Assembly (NCBI RefSeq): GCF_018449655.1
Contig: NZ_JAAVUX010000014.1
Span: 62,001-126,000 of the forward strand
Length of the DNA stretch: 64,000 nt
Origin: Pseudomonas sp. dw_358
GTDB taxonomy: Bacteria > Pseudomonadota > Gammaproteobacteria > Pseudomonadales > Pseudomonadaceae
Direction of reading: 5' to 3'
The notes under the pieces were generated by a model. It did not search any database, was not told the DNA's origin, and saw nothing but the letters and a program-made list of their open reading frames with translations. A program made the position numbers and the translations under genes. The stretch's first letter is position 1. Every line of letters starts with the position of its first letter. Below, piece after piece: positions 50,993-59,770 of this stretch.

Positions 50993-52012
50993 ATGACCCC
51001 GTTCAAGCGTCGCCAGATCCTGCAGATGATGGCCGTCACCAGCACCCTGCCGCTGATCCCCCCGGGGTTGGCTGCTGACAGCCCCAAAAACGAACTGGTG
51101 CTGGTGGAAAAAGAAGCCCCCGGCGTCAGCTTCTACCAACTGCCCGACGGCAAGCCGCTGGCGCACATTTCCATGGCCACCCAGCCCCATGAAATCGTCG
51201 CCGACGCCCAGCACCGTTTTGCCTATGTGGCGCAATACGGCATGGACAAGTGGCTGTCTCCCGGCGAAGGCGGCCACCTGGTGTACGTGCTCGATCTGGT
51301 GGCGCGCAAACTGGCGCGCACTATTGACCTGACGCCCTATCACCGCCTGCATGGCATCCGCATGGACGCTGCCGGGCGCCTGTATGTGCTCAGTGAAACC
51401 GATTCGGTCATGATCCGTTTCGACAATCCGTCAAAGGATGAATACCCCAGCCAGATCGTCCCGGTGGGGGGCACCCGCAGCCATTATTTCGTCCTGACCC
51501 GGGACGGTCGCCGCGCCTATGTGTCCGACACGTTGTCGGGCATGGTGATCATGCTCGATCCCCACGACCCGACCTTCACACCGGTCAAACGCCTGCTGGG
51601 CGAGGCGCCGGAGGGCAGCTGCCTGAGCGTCGACGAAAAGACCTACTACGCCATTGACCGCTACAAAGGCGTGCTGCACGCCTTTGATGCCGCGACCTTG
51701 CAACCCCTCAAACAGGTGCAACTGCGTGGCGAGGCGGTGCGCATTGCGGCCCTGCCGGATGGCCGCCTGATCGTCGCCAACCAGGCCGACAAGAGCCTCA
51801 GCCTGCTACACGCCGAGACCTTGGCCGAGGTCGCTCACCTGCCGCTGGAGGCAGCGGCGTCGGGTTTGAACCTGGCGCCGGCCGCCGACAAGGTGTACGC
51901 CTCGCTGGAGTCCAACGAGGTGGTGATCGTCGACATTGGCAAGTGGCAGATCACCGGTTCATTTGCCACGCAAAAGGCGCCGGATGCGGCGGCGGTGATC
52001 ATGCGCAGCTAA
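50993..52012 (+). CDS. Secreted YVTN/NHL-type beta-propeller protein
   Basis: This is a 339-residue exported protein starting 5 nt after AAGGAGG (50981-50987). The N-terminus MTPFKRRQILQMMAVTSTLPLIPPGLAAD has an RR followed by a hydrophobic stretch, a Tat- or Sec-type signal. The mature part is built of 40-45 residue blade repeats (KPLAHISMATQPHEIVADAQHRFAYVAQYG; GRRAYVSDTLSGMVIMLDPHDP; GRLIVANQADKSLSLLHAETLAEVAHLPL), a six- or seven-bladed propeller. No catalytic residues are evident; such proteins bind ligands or act with quinoprotein and efflux systems. It may be co-regulated with the divergent MFS exporter. It overlaps the LysR gene end by four bases. Confidence 0.8.
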   Translation: MTPFKRRQILQMMAVTSTLPLIPPGLAADSPKNELVLVEKEAPGVSFYQLPDGKPLAHISMATQPHEIVADAQHRFAYVAQYGMDKWLSPGEGGHLVYVLDLVARKLARTIDLTPYHRLHGIRMDAAGRLYVLSETDSVMIRFDNPSKDEYPSQIVPVGGTRSHYFVLTRDGRRAYVSDTLSGMVIMLDPHDPTFTPVKRLLGEAPEGSCLSVDEKTYYAIDRYKGVLHAFDAATLQPLKQVQLRGEAVRIAALPDGRLIVANQADKSLSLLHAETLAEVAHLPLEAAASGLNLAPAADKVYASLESNEVVIVDIGKWQITGSFATQKAPDAAAVIMRS

Positions 52013-52863
52013 AGCCTGAAGCGTTGTGCAATCAGATTGGCCAAGCGCTCACCCGCCTCACCCCCACTGCCGCCCTCCGCGCGCACTAGCACCACTTCGT
52101 GCTCGGCCACCGTCGGCAGGTCGTCGACCACCACCATGCGCGGCGTGAGCTGAGCGCGGTCCATCAGGGCCACGGCCAGCCCCGCTTCGACGCAGGCGCC
52201 TATGGCCTGAGTAGACTCGCTGTCCAGCACCGTGCGCCAGGCCCGGCCACTGGCCCGCAGGGTCTGCGGCAACGCGCGGCTATACGAGCAATCGGCGGCA
52301 TACACGGCCACCGGCAGCGGCTGTTGATACTGCGCCTGCCCCGCCAGGGCCGCGACCCAGACAGGCTGGGTAGACACCAGCCGCTGCGCCCCGTCGCCGT
52401 GCGCGCCCTGAGGGCGGACGGTGATCGCCATGTGTAACTTGCCCCGCTGTATCCGCTCCAGCAGCGTGTAACTGGGCGCGGTACAAACCTCGAGGATGAC
52501 CCCTGGCCAGTGGGCGGTAAATTCAGGAAGGATGTCGCGAATCACGTGAGCGGCGAACTCCTCCGGCACCCCCAGCTTGATCCGCCCGGACAGCTGGGCG
52601 CCCTTGAGGTCGGCGAGGATCTTGTCGTGGCTGTGCAGCAACTCGGCGGTGGCACTCAGCAAGCGCTCGCCCAATGCGGTCAGCGCCACCGACTGATTGT
52701 CGCGCTCCAGCAGGCGGCCGCCGGCGATGGCTTCCAGCCGCTGCACGTGCACGCTGATGGCCGCCGGGCTCTTGTGCAGGTGCTGGGCGGCGGCACTGAA
52801 CTTGCCGATGCGGGCGACGGCATGAAAGGTGCGCAGCAGTTCGATGTCGAGGGTGGCGTTCAT
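52009..52863 (-). CDS. LysR-family transcriptional regulator
   Basis: This ~284-residue regulator has the LysR winged helix (LDIELLRTFHAVARIGKFSAAAQHLHKSPAAISVHVQRLEAIAGGRLLERDNQSVALTALGERLL, read in parts) and the periplasmic-binding-like effector domain (GRIKLGVPEEFAAHVIRDILPEFTAHWPGVILEVCTAP). The start MNATLDIELL at 52863 matches the family N-terminus; an ATG at 52893 in frame is possible but has no ribosome site. It is divergent from the EamA transporter gene across 74 nt, the classic layout for a LysR protein controlling its neighbour. Confidence 0.88.
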   Translation of the reverse strand: MNATLDIELLRTFHAVARIGKFSAAAQHLHKSPAAISVHVQRLEAIAGGRLLERDNQSVALTALGERLLSATAELLHSHDKILADLKGAQLSGRIKLGVPEEFAAHVIRDILPEFTAHWPGVILEVCTAPSYTLLERIQRGKLHMAITVRPQGAHGDGAQRLVSTQPVWVAALAGQAQYQQPLPVAVYAADCSYSRALPQTLRASGRAWRTVLDSESTQAIGACVEAGLAVALMDRAQLTPRMVVVDDLPTVAEHEVVLVRAEGGSGGEAGERLANLIAQRFRL

Positions 52864-52893
52864 GGTTTCGATTTCATGAAGGAGTCGATCCAT

Positions 52894-52909
52894 TAATTTT
52901 GATTTATTA
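52894..52909. promoter_or_regulatory. TAAT-N8-ATTA dyad in the lysR/eamA divergent promoter (possible LysR site)
   Basis: An AT-rich interrupted dyad with 4-bp arms lies between the LysR gene and the EamA gene, where a LysR T-N11-A type site would be expected. The arms are short, so this is only a location hint. Confidence 0.25.
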
Positions 52910-52937
52910 GATTAGCCTACCGACTTAGCCTGTGCCC

Positions 52938-53858
52938 ATGACACAGACACTCGGTATTGCCCGACCCCTGCTGCGCCGCGACTGGCTTCGCATTCTGCCC
53001 CTGCCTGTGCTGGAGGCCGCGCTGTTGCTCAGCTGGAGCTCGGGCTTTGTCGGCGCGCGCTTTTCCATCGACTATGCGCCGGCATTTCTGGTGGTGTTCT
53101 GGCGCTGTGTGCTGGTGACGCTGGCGTTGACGCCACTGGCCTGGCCGGCGTTGCGTGGCCTGCCGCGCAAGGTCTGGTGGCCCAATGCGGGGATCGGCCT
53201 GCTGGCCATGGCCGGTTACTTGTGCGGCGTGACGGGAGGGATCGCCTGGGGAGTGCCGGCCGGGCTGGCGGCGCTGGTAGCCGACTTGCTGCCGGTGGGC
53301 ATGGCCTTGCTGGGCGCGGCCATGGGTCAGCGTCTGGCTGGGGTGGCGTGGGCGGGGCTGGCCTTGGGTTCGCTGGGCGTCTTATTGGCCACGCAAGGAG
53401 CGCTGTCGCTGGGGCATGCGCCGCTCTTGGCCTATGCCCTGCCCCTGCTGGGGATGCTGTCTCTGGCGGTCGCGACCCTGTGGCAGCAACGGCTGAGCTG
53501 TGCGGCCGTACTGAGCCCACGGGTCAGTCTGTGGCTGCAGTGCGCCGTGTCGGCAGTGGCTTTCGCCGGGATTCAGGGGCTGCAAGGCAGCCTGTGGCCA
53601 ATCCCGACCTGGGGCTTTGCCGTGAGTGTGCTGTGGACAGCAGCGATTTCGACCCTGGGCGGCTATGGGCTGTACTGGGTCTGCCTGCACCGCGCCGGGC
53701 ATACCCGGGTGGCCAGCGTACTGTTTCTGAGCCCGGGGATCACCTTGCTGTGGGGCTGGTGCCTGTTCGGTGAGCCGCTGTCGTGGATGATGGCGCTGGG
53801 CACGCTGGTGAGTGGGGTGGGGATCGGGATGGTGGTGTGGGGGCGCAGGGCCGGGTGA
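52938..53858 (+). CDS. EamA/DMT-family transporter
   Basis: This 306-residue membrane protein has ten hydrophobic segments in two EamA repeats. Repeat 1 contains LSWSSGFVGARFSIDYAPAFLVVFWRCVLVTLALTPLAWPALR; repeat 2 contains AISTLGGYGLYWVCLHRAGHTRVASVLFLSPGITLLWGWCLFGEPLSWMM, with the typical FLSP..T..WG...F.E pattern. Members export amino acids and other metabolites. ATG 52938 is preferred over an in-frame GTG at 52932. It is likely controlled by the divergent LysR regulator. A REPIN-like element follows the gene. Confidence 0.9.
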   Translation: MTQTLGIARPLLRRDWLRILPLPVLEAALLLSWSSGFVGARFSIDYAPAFLVVFWRCVLVTLALTPLAWPALRGLPRKVWWPNAGIGLLAMAGYLCGVTGGIAWGVPAGLAALVADLLPVGMALLGAAMGQRLAGVAWAGLALGSLGVLLATQGALSLGHAPLLAYALPLLGMLSLAVATLWQQRLSCAAVLSPRVSLWLQCAVSAVAFAGIQGLQGSLWPIPTWGFAVSVLWTAAISTLGGYGLYWVCLHRAGHTRVASVLFLSPGITLLWGWCLFGEPLSWMMALGTLVSGVGIGMVVWGRRAG

Positions 53859-53912
53859 AGCGATGGCAGGCAAACCTTGCCCACAGGTTGGCTTCGGGCT
53901 AATGGTCACGCG

Positions 53913-53996
53913 GCAGGACCGAGCTGGCTCGGGAACAAGGCACTGCGCAGTCAGGACCGACTGCGTGGCGTGGTTCCCGAGCAATCTCGGTCCTGC
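53913..53996. repeat. REPIN-like inverted repeat element
   Basis: Two 24-nt arms (53913-53936 and 53973-53996) are inverted copies with 22 of 24 matches; each begins GCAGGACCGAG and ends CTCGGGAAC. The 36-nt middle holds a smaller hairpin (GCGCAGTC / GACTGCGT). This is the size and core of Pseudomonas REP doublets mobilised by RAYT transposases. It lies between convergent genes, the usual place. A related element is at 61997-62082. Confidence 0.8.
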
Positions 53997-54042
53997 AGGG
54001 GTTGGAATACCCCCTGGAATCTCCCACCGAAAATCACCGATC

Positions 54043-55014
54043 TCAGGATTGAATAAATGCCAGCAGATCCGCGTTGATCACCTCGGGGTGAACCGTGCAC
54101 ATGCCATGGGGATAGCCTTTGTAGACCTTCAAGGTGCCGTTTTTCACCAGCTTGATCGACAGCTCGGCGGAGTCGCCGATGGGCACGATCTGATCGTCAT
54201 CACCGTGCAGGATCAGCACCGGTACGCTGATTTTTTTCAAGTCCTCGGTAAAGTCGGTTTCCGAGAACGCCTTGATGCAATCGTAGTGCGCCTTGATGCC
54301 GCCCATCATGCCCTGGCGCCACCAGTTGTCGACCACGCCGTCGAGGGTTTTCACCCCTTCGCGGTTGAAGCCGTAGAACGGCATTGGCACTTCCCGATAG
54401 AACTGCGCGCGATTGGCAGCCAGGGCCGTGCGAAAGCCGTCGAACACTTCGATGGGCAGGCCGCCCGGGTTAGCCTCGGACTTGACCATGATCGGCGGCA
54501 CCGCGCCGATCAGCACGGCCTTGGCCACATGCCCGGCACCATGACGGGCCACGTAGCGGGCCACTTCGCCGCCGCCGGTGGAGTGGCCGACGTGTACGGC
54601 GTTGGTCAATTTCAGGTGCGCTACCAGCTCGGCGACGTCGGCAGCGTACGTGTCCATCTCGTTGCCGGTGGCAGTCTGGGTCGAACGACCGTGGCCACGG
54701 CGGTCATGGGCAATGACCCGGAAACCCTTGGACAGGAAAAACAGCATCTGCGCGTCCCAGTCATCGCTGCTCAGTGGCCAGCCGTGATGGAACACGATGG
54801 GCTGACCACTGCCCCAGTCCTTGTAATAGATTTCGGTACCGTCACGGGTGGTGAATGTCGTCATGGGGGCGTGTCCTTTGTTAGTCGCCGTCGCGGCGCT
54901 GACTTGCGAAGAGGCGACCATGACCATAGCTGAAAGCGAGCCGGCCGCCAGCGCGGTGGCGCCGGCCTTGAGAACGGTTCGACGGGCGTTGGATTCAGGT
55001 TGTTGTTCGTGCAC
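54043..55014 (-). CDS. Tat-exported alpha/beta hydrolase (chloroperoxidase-like)
   Basis: This 323-residue alpha/beta hydrolase starts at GTG, 5 nt after GGAGG. Residues 1-40 form a twin-arginine signal (RRTVLKAGATALAAG, Arg11-Arg12). The enzyme part starts at Met51 (MTTFTTRDGTEIYYKDWGSGQPIVFHHGWPLS, in parts), which is the usual N-terminus of cofactor-free haloperoxidases/esterases. The nucleophile is Ser145 in GHSTGG; the Asp and His follow in LHGDDDQIVP and GYPHGM. An ATG at codon 51 (54864) has its own AAGGA 9 nt upstream, so a cytoplasmic form is possible. Neighbours are a two-component system downstream-facing on the same strand. The substrate is unknown. Confidence 0.87.
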   Translation of the reverse strand: MHEQQPESNARRTVLKAGATALAAGSLSAMVMVASSQVSAATATNKGHAPMTTFTTRDGTEIYYKDWGSGQPIVFHHGWPLSSDDWDAQMLFFLSKGFRVIAHDRRGHGRSTQTATGNEMDTYAADVAELVAHLKLTNAVHVGHSTGGGEVARYVARHGAGHVAKAVLIGAVPPIMVKSEANPGGLPIEVFDGFRTALAANRAQFYREVPMPFYGFNREGVKTLDGVVDNWWRQGMMGGIKAHYDCIKAFSETDFTEDLKKISVPVLILHGDDDQIVPIGDSAELSIKLVKNGTLKVYKGYPHGMCTVHPEVINADLLAFIQS

Positions 55015-55124
55015 AAGGCCTCCCCACGGGGGGTGAGTGGGTGTCGAGAAGGGGTCGGTGGATCAACCTGCACGTTAACCCGGCCTTCTTTCGCTCGCCT
55101 TGAAGCGTCCTGAAACAAACTGAA

Positions 55125-56419
55125 TCAGTGTGACACAGCCAGCCACAATTCAGCCTGCAGACCACCGCCCTCCCGGGCGCTCAAAGTCAGCCGTGCACCG
55201 AGGGTCACCGCCAACTGCTGGGCAATGGCCAGGCCCAGACCGGTGCCGCCGGTGTCGCGGCTGCGGGAGTTTTCCAGACGGTAGAAGGGTTTGAACACCT
55301 CGCTCAATTGCTCTTGGGCAATGCCAGGGCCGCGGTCCAGGACCAGGATCGACACCCCACCGTGCACCGCGCCGCCGACCTGCAACTCGGCGGCACCGGC
55401 AAATTTCAAGGCGTTGTCCAGCAGGTTGACGAGAATCCGGCGCAAGCCATGGGGCCGGGTGCCCAACACCACCTCGCTGGTGCCCGACAACACCACCGGC
55501 TTGCCAGTGTCCTGATAGTCGAACACCAGACTTTGCACAAAAGCGTCCAGGTCGACCCGGCGCAGCGGCTCGCTGGCGTCGTGGCTGCCCCGGGCATAGG
55601 CAATGCCTTCGCGTACCAATTGCTCGACTTCACTGAGGTCGTTCCACAGCTTGTCCTTTTCCGCAGAGGCGTCCATGAACTCGGCGCGCAGCTTCATCCG
55701 CGTGATGGGGGTCTGCAGGTCGTGGGAGATGGCCCCGAGGATCTGCATGCGCTCCTTGAGGGACTCGGCGATGCGCTGTTGCATGGCGTTGAACGCCACC
55801 GCTGCGCGGACGACTTCGCCCGGACCCTGCTCGGTCAGCGGCGTACCGGGCAGGTTCGGGTCCAACGCTTCGGCCGCCCGTGCCAGCCGGGTCAACGGGC
55901 CGATGGCCAGGCGCACGGCGAGCCAGGTGCAGAGCCCCAACAGCAGCAGCTGCACCAGCAGCGCGGCCGGCAACCAGAGCGCCAGGGGCAGGTCCAGCGG
56001 CTGCACGTCGAGGGTCAGCGGCGCCCCGTCGCTCAAGCGCAGATGCACCTGAAAGTGCTCGGCGGGACCCGGCAAGGTGGTGAACGTCAGCGGGTACGCG
56101 ACGCCCACCGCCTGCTGGATCGCACGGGCGGCAGGTACGCTGGGCGCGGCCAGGGCCGGACCTGGCAGGCCTTCGCCCAGTTCATAGCGGTAGCTGCGGC
56201 CGCGCAGCCGTGCCAGCCAGCCTTCCCGCTCGCTGGCGGGCAGGCGATCGAGCACCGCCACGCTGACGCCAACCTCGCGCTCGATGATGCCGTTGATCAT
56301 GGTCGAGGAGCTTTGATAGCGCTCATAGAACTGCGAGGCGAACGACAAGGCGTAGGCCAGCACCAGGCCGGTGAGGAAGATCAGCGCCAGTTGCCCGGCC
56401 AGGGTGCTTGGCCCGCGCG

Positions 56420-56423
<4 letters not shown>
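55125..56423 (-). CDS. Sensor histidine kinase (two TM, HAMP)
   Basis: This 432-residue kinase has TM1 near 10-30 (LALIFLTGLVLAYALSF) and TM2 near 148-172 (LALWLPAALLVQLLLLGLCTWLAV), around a periplasmic sensor of ~115 residues. A HAMP domain follows. The H-box is LGAISHDLQTPITRMKLRAEF; the HATPase has NLLDNALKFAG, LDRGPGI and GGTGLGLAIAQQLA. The QTPITR H-box is the EnvZ/ParS-like type. It overlaps the response regulator gene upstream by four bases. The pair lies between two exported hydrolase genes. Confidence 0.92.
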
Positions 56424-57160
<737 letters not shown>

Positions 57161-57234
57161 GGTTACGCTGAGCTCGGCTGATGGGGGTGGCGAGGTCGAT
57201 TCTACTCAGCCGCCCGGGCGGGGGTCCGCCTTTT

Positions 57235-57251
57235 TGTATCCCAGTGTATCC
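57235..57251 (+). promoter_or_regulatory. Direct repeat TGTATCC spaced by 10 bp, candidate OmpR-type binding site
   Basis: TGTATCC occurs at 57235-57241 and 57245-57251, one helical turn apart, as OmpR-type dimers require. A second direct repeat, GACACAG, occurs at 57264-57270 and 57295-57301, 31 bp apart. Both lie in the 201-nt gap between the regulator gene and the divergent hydrolase gene. Binding is inferred from arrangement only. Confidence 0.45.
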
Positions 57252-57361
57252 AGCCGCCACGCCGACACAGAATATTTCAATGCGAGTTGTGACGGACACA
57301 GTATAGATACCGGCCGGGCGTTCAATGGACCCATTCCCGGACATCGATAAGAGGCTTTACC

Positions 57362-58135
57362 ATGAACATCCTGCACAAGACCGCATTGACCCTGTTCACC
57401 ACCACCGCCCTGGCCATGGGCGTCGCCCACGCCGCCACCCCGGCACCCATCAAGAACATCGTGCTGGTTCACGGCGCGTTCGTCACCGGCGCTGGCTGGA
57501 AACCGGTCTACGAGATTTTGACCAAGGATGGCTACCACGTCTCGGTGGCCGAACACCCCCTGACGTCGTTCGCCGATGACGTCACCGCCGTCAAGCGCAT
57601 TGTCGACCAGCAGGACGGCCCGACCCTCCTGGTGGGCCACAGTTATGGTGGTGCGATCATCACCGACGTCGGCAACGAACCCCAGGTCAAAGGCCTGGTG
57701 TACATCGCTGCCCACGCGCTGGACCAGGGCGAAACCGAAGCCGGCAATGGCAAGCTGTACCCCAACGCCACCAAAGCCGTGAAGAAAACCGCCGACGGCT
57801 TCCTCTACCTCGATCCCGCCTTCTATCCGGCCGACTTCGCCGCCGACCTGCCCAAGGCCCAGGCGGCGTTCGAAGCCCAGAGTCAGGCGCTGACCAACGC
57901 CAGCGTGTTCACCACCCCAGCCGGTGTGCCGGCGTGGAAGACCAAACCCAGCTGGTATGCCGTGGCCAAGTCCGACCGCATCATCAACCCGGACCTGGAG
58001 CGTATGTACGCCCAGCGCGCCCACAGTCACACCATCGAAGTCGCCGGGGCCAGCCATTCGGTGTACGAGTCCCATCCCAAGGAAGTGGCGGCTCTGATCG
58101 AGCAGGCCGCGCAACACGCCGAGGATGGCCAGTAA
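57362..58135 (+). CDS. Secreted alpha/beta hydrolase (esterase-like)
   Basis: This is a 257-residue hydrolase with a Sec signal peptide (residues 1-25, MNILHKTALTLFTTTALAMG...AHAA). The fold signature is NIVLVHGAFVTGAGWKPVYEIL, then the nucleophile elbow LVGHSYGGAIITDVG, and the C-terminal Asp/His region AVAKSDRIINPDLERM and VAGASHSVYESHP. It resembles the YdeN/PvaA-like 'alpha/beta hydrolase, SalR/EstC' group that acts on small esters. It is divergent from the two-component pair and may be regulated by it. The substrate is unknown. Confidence 0.87.
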   Translation: MNILHKTALTLFTTTALAMGVAHAATPAPIKNIVLVHGAFVTGAGWKPVYEILTKDGYHVSVAEHPLTSFADDVTAVKRIVDQQDGPTLLVGHSYGGAIITDVGNEPQVKGLVYIAAHALDQGETEAGNGKLYPNATKAVKKTADGFLYLDPAFYPADFAADLPKAQAAFEAQSQALTNASVFTTPAGVPAWKTKPSWYAVAKSDRIINPDLERMYAQRAHSHTIEVAGASHSVYESHPKEVAALIEQAAQHAEDGQ

Positions 58136-58161
58136 GCCTTGCCGATACATGCCCACGGCGA

Positions 58162-58174
58162 GCCGGTTGCCGGC
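58162..58174. terminator. Short GC hairpin between convergent genes
   Basis: GCCGG-TTG-CCGGC followed by GTTTAT lies in the 44-nt gap between the hydrolase gene and the convergent EamA gene. The stem is only 5 bp, so it is a weak terminator candidate. Confidence 0.3.
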
Positions 58175-58179
58175 GTTTA

Positions 58180-59220
58180 TCAGTGACTGTGGCGGTGATG
58201 GATGTCCGGAAAGTGCGCATGGGCATGGCGCAGCGGCAGGTGCTCATGGGCATGGCTGTGTGGCTCGACGCCGTCCCAAGGGAAGTCATGCTCATGCTGG
58301 TGATGCTCATCGTGCCGGTGGCGATGGGCATGTTCCTGCAGCCTGTGGCTGTGCTCGTGCGAGTGGTGCTCGGCCAGGTGAATCCACACCCCCAGGGCCA
58401 TCAGCGCGGCCGCGATCCAGAAGGTTGCCGACACCGGCTCGCCGAAGATCACGATGGCAATGGCCGCACCGAGAAACGGCGCCGTGGAAAAATACGCCCC
58501 GGTGCGTGCCGAGCCCAGCCCCCGCAGCGCCAGGACAAACAGCACCAGGCTGACGCCATACCCCAGAAAGCCCAGCAACATTGCCTCGCTGCCAGTGGCC
58601 AACGCCGGCAGCGAGGCCCCCAGCCACAGCGCCAGGCCGGTGTTGACCAAACCGGCCACCAGCCCCTTGATCCCGGCAATGAACAGCGCGTCACTGGCCG
58701 AGACCTTGCGCGTCAGGTTGTTGTCGATGGCCCAGCACAGGCACGCGCCGGCCACCGCCAGCGGCCCGGTCAAGTCAGTGCTGCCCAACCCATTGACCGG
58801 CCAGGCCAGCACCGCGCCGCCAGCGACGATGGCAGCCATGCCGAGGACGATGCGGCGGTCGGCGTTTTCCTTGAAAACCACCCAGGCCAGCACCGCCGTG
58901 AGCACCGATTCGAGGTTCAACAGCAAGGACGCCGTGGCGCCCGTGGTGTGCTTGAGGCCGAACATCAGTGCGACCGGCCCGAGCATGCCGCCAAACACGA
59001 TCGCCCCCAGCAGCCACGGCCATTCGTGGTTCGGCAGTTGCGGATTCTTCCAACCTCGGTCACGCACACTGCGGAGCACGGCCAGGCCCACACCACTGCC
59101 CAGGTACAACAGCCCGGCCAGCAGCAGGGGGGATATGCTCAGGCCCAACAGCCGGGCGATAGGCGTACTGGCACCGAACAGAGCGGCGGCGGCCAGGGCA
59201 TAGACAATGCTGGTGTACAT
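58180..59220 (-). CDS. EamA/DMT-family transporter with a histidine-rich C-terminal tail
   Basis: This is a 346-residue membrane protein. Residues 1-279 are a standard ten-helix EamA transporter (ALFGASTPIARLLGLSISPLLLAGLLYLGSGVGLAV; GYGVSLVLFVLALRGLGSARTGAYFSTAPFLGAAIAIVIFGEPVSATFW). Residues 280-346 form a hydrophilic tail with 25 histidines in 67 positions (clusters such as HHSHEHSH, HAHRHRHDEHHQHEH, HSHAHEH). Such tails in transporters usually bind Zn, Ni or Co and sense or buffer metal. The gene starts directly after the stop of a 60-codon gene (TGA then ATG), so the two are coupled. A metal or metal-chelate export role is inferred. Confidence 0.87.
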   Translation of the reverse strand: MYTSIVYALAAAALFGASTPIARLLGLSISPLLLAGLLYLGSGVGLAVLRSVRDRGWKNPQLPNHEWPWLLGAIVFGGMLGPVALMFGLKHTTGATASLLLNLESVLTAVLAWVVFKENADRRIVLGMAAIVAGGAVLAWPVNGLGSTDLTGPLAVAGACLCWAIDNNLTRKVSASDALFIAGIKGLVAGLVNTGLALWLGASLPALATGSEAMLLGFLGYGVSLVLFVLALRGLGSARTGAYFSTAPFLGAAIAIVIFGEPVSATFWIAAALMALGVWIHLAEHHSHEHSHRLQEHAHRHRHDEHHQHEHDFPWDGVEPHSHAHEHLPLRHAHAHFPDIHHRHSH

Positions 59221-59403
59221 TCAATCGACTCGCTGACAGGCATAGGCCTGGGTCTGGTAGGGAAACTCGATGGACGCCCGGCCACGCAGCGCCGGGTGCT
59301 GATCGATCAGGTGCTGCAGTTGCGCGGCCACGCTCGCCTTCTCGGCAGCTGGCAAGGCCGCCGTGGCACAGCCCTGTCGGGCAGCGTGATGAACAGTGGT
59401 CAT
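59221..59403 (-). CDS. Small protein of unknown function, coupled to the EamA transporter
   Basis: This 60-residue reading frame begins at ATG 59403, with CAGG about 8 nt upstream, and its stop abuts the start of the EamA gene. The protein is soluble, with a predicted helix (AAEKASVAAQLQHLIDQHPAL), two cysteines (GCATAAL and YACQRVD) and two adjacent histidines (TVHHAARQ). The Cys/His content would suit a small metal-binding protein, but the family is not recognised. Tight coupling and GC-rich codon use favour a real gene. Confidence 0.6.
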   Translation of the reverse strand: MTTVHHAARQGCATAALPAAEKASVAAQLQHLIDQHPALRGRASIEFPYQTQAYACQRVD

Positions 59404-59770
59404 GGCAGCACCTGAGGGGAAAGAGGAACACCAGTTTAGCAGGCAGTACATGGCCCCACCCATCCCCGTCTGCGCCATTGCAGTTCAGTGATCTGTTTGC
59501 CAGTCAGGTCCAGCAACTGGCACCGGCCAGGCGCGCTGCGCTGAGCAGTTTTGCCGCCCGCAGCTTGCAGATTGCCGCCTTGCAAGGTGACTTCAGCACT
59601 TTGCAGGTGCGCCATGCCACCGGCAGTCCGGGTCTGGCCGGGCTGTCCCGGCGACTCGACGCAGGGCCGCCGGGACGTACACACTTCATGAACCGGCCTT
59701 CCACGTAACGACCCTTGTTGCCCCTGCTGGCGCCTTGCAGGATGGAAACATCACCTCAAGGAGCCACCCC
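59404..59770. other. 367-nt region without a confident gene
   Basis: No reading frame here looks like a known protein. A minus-strand frame of 59 codons (ATG 59615 to stop 59436) would precede the 60-residue gene, but its ribosome site is weak and the product (AEVTLQGGNLQAAGG, GRCQLLDLTGKQITEL) is not recognised. A plus-strand frame (59478-59708) looks like a shadow. The ribosome site AAGGAG of the next gene lies at 59758-59763. The rest presumably holds divergent promoters; no clear -10/-35 pair stands out. Confidence 0.5.
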
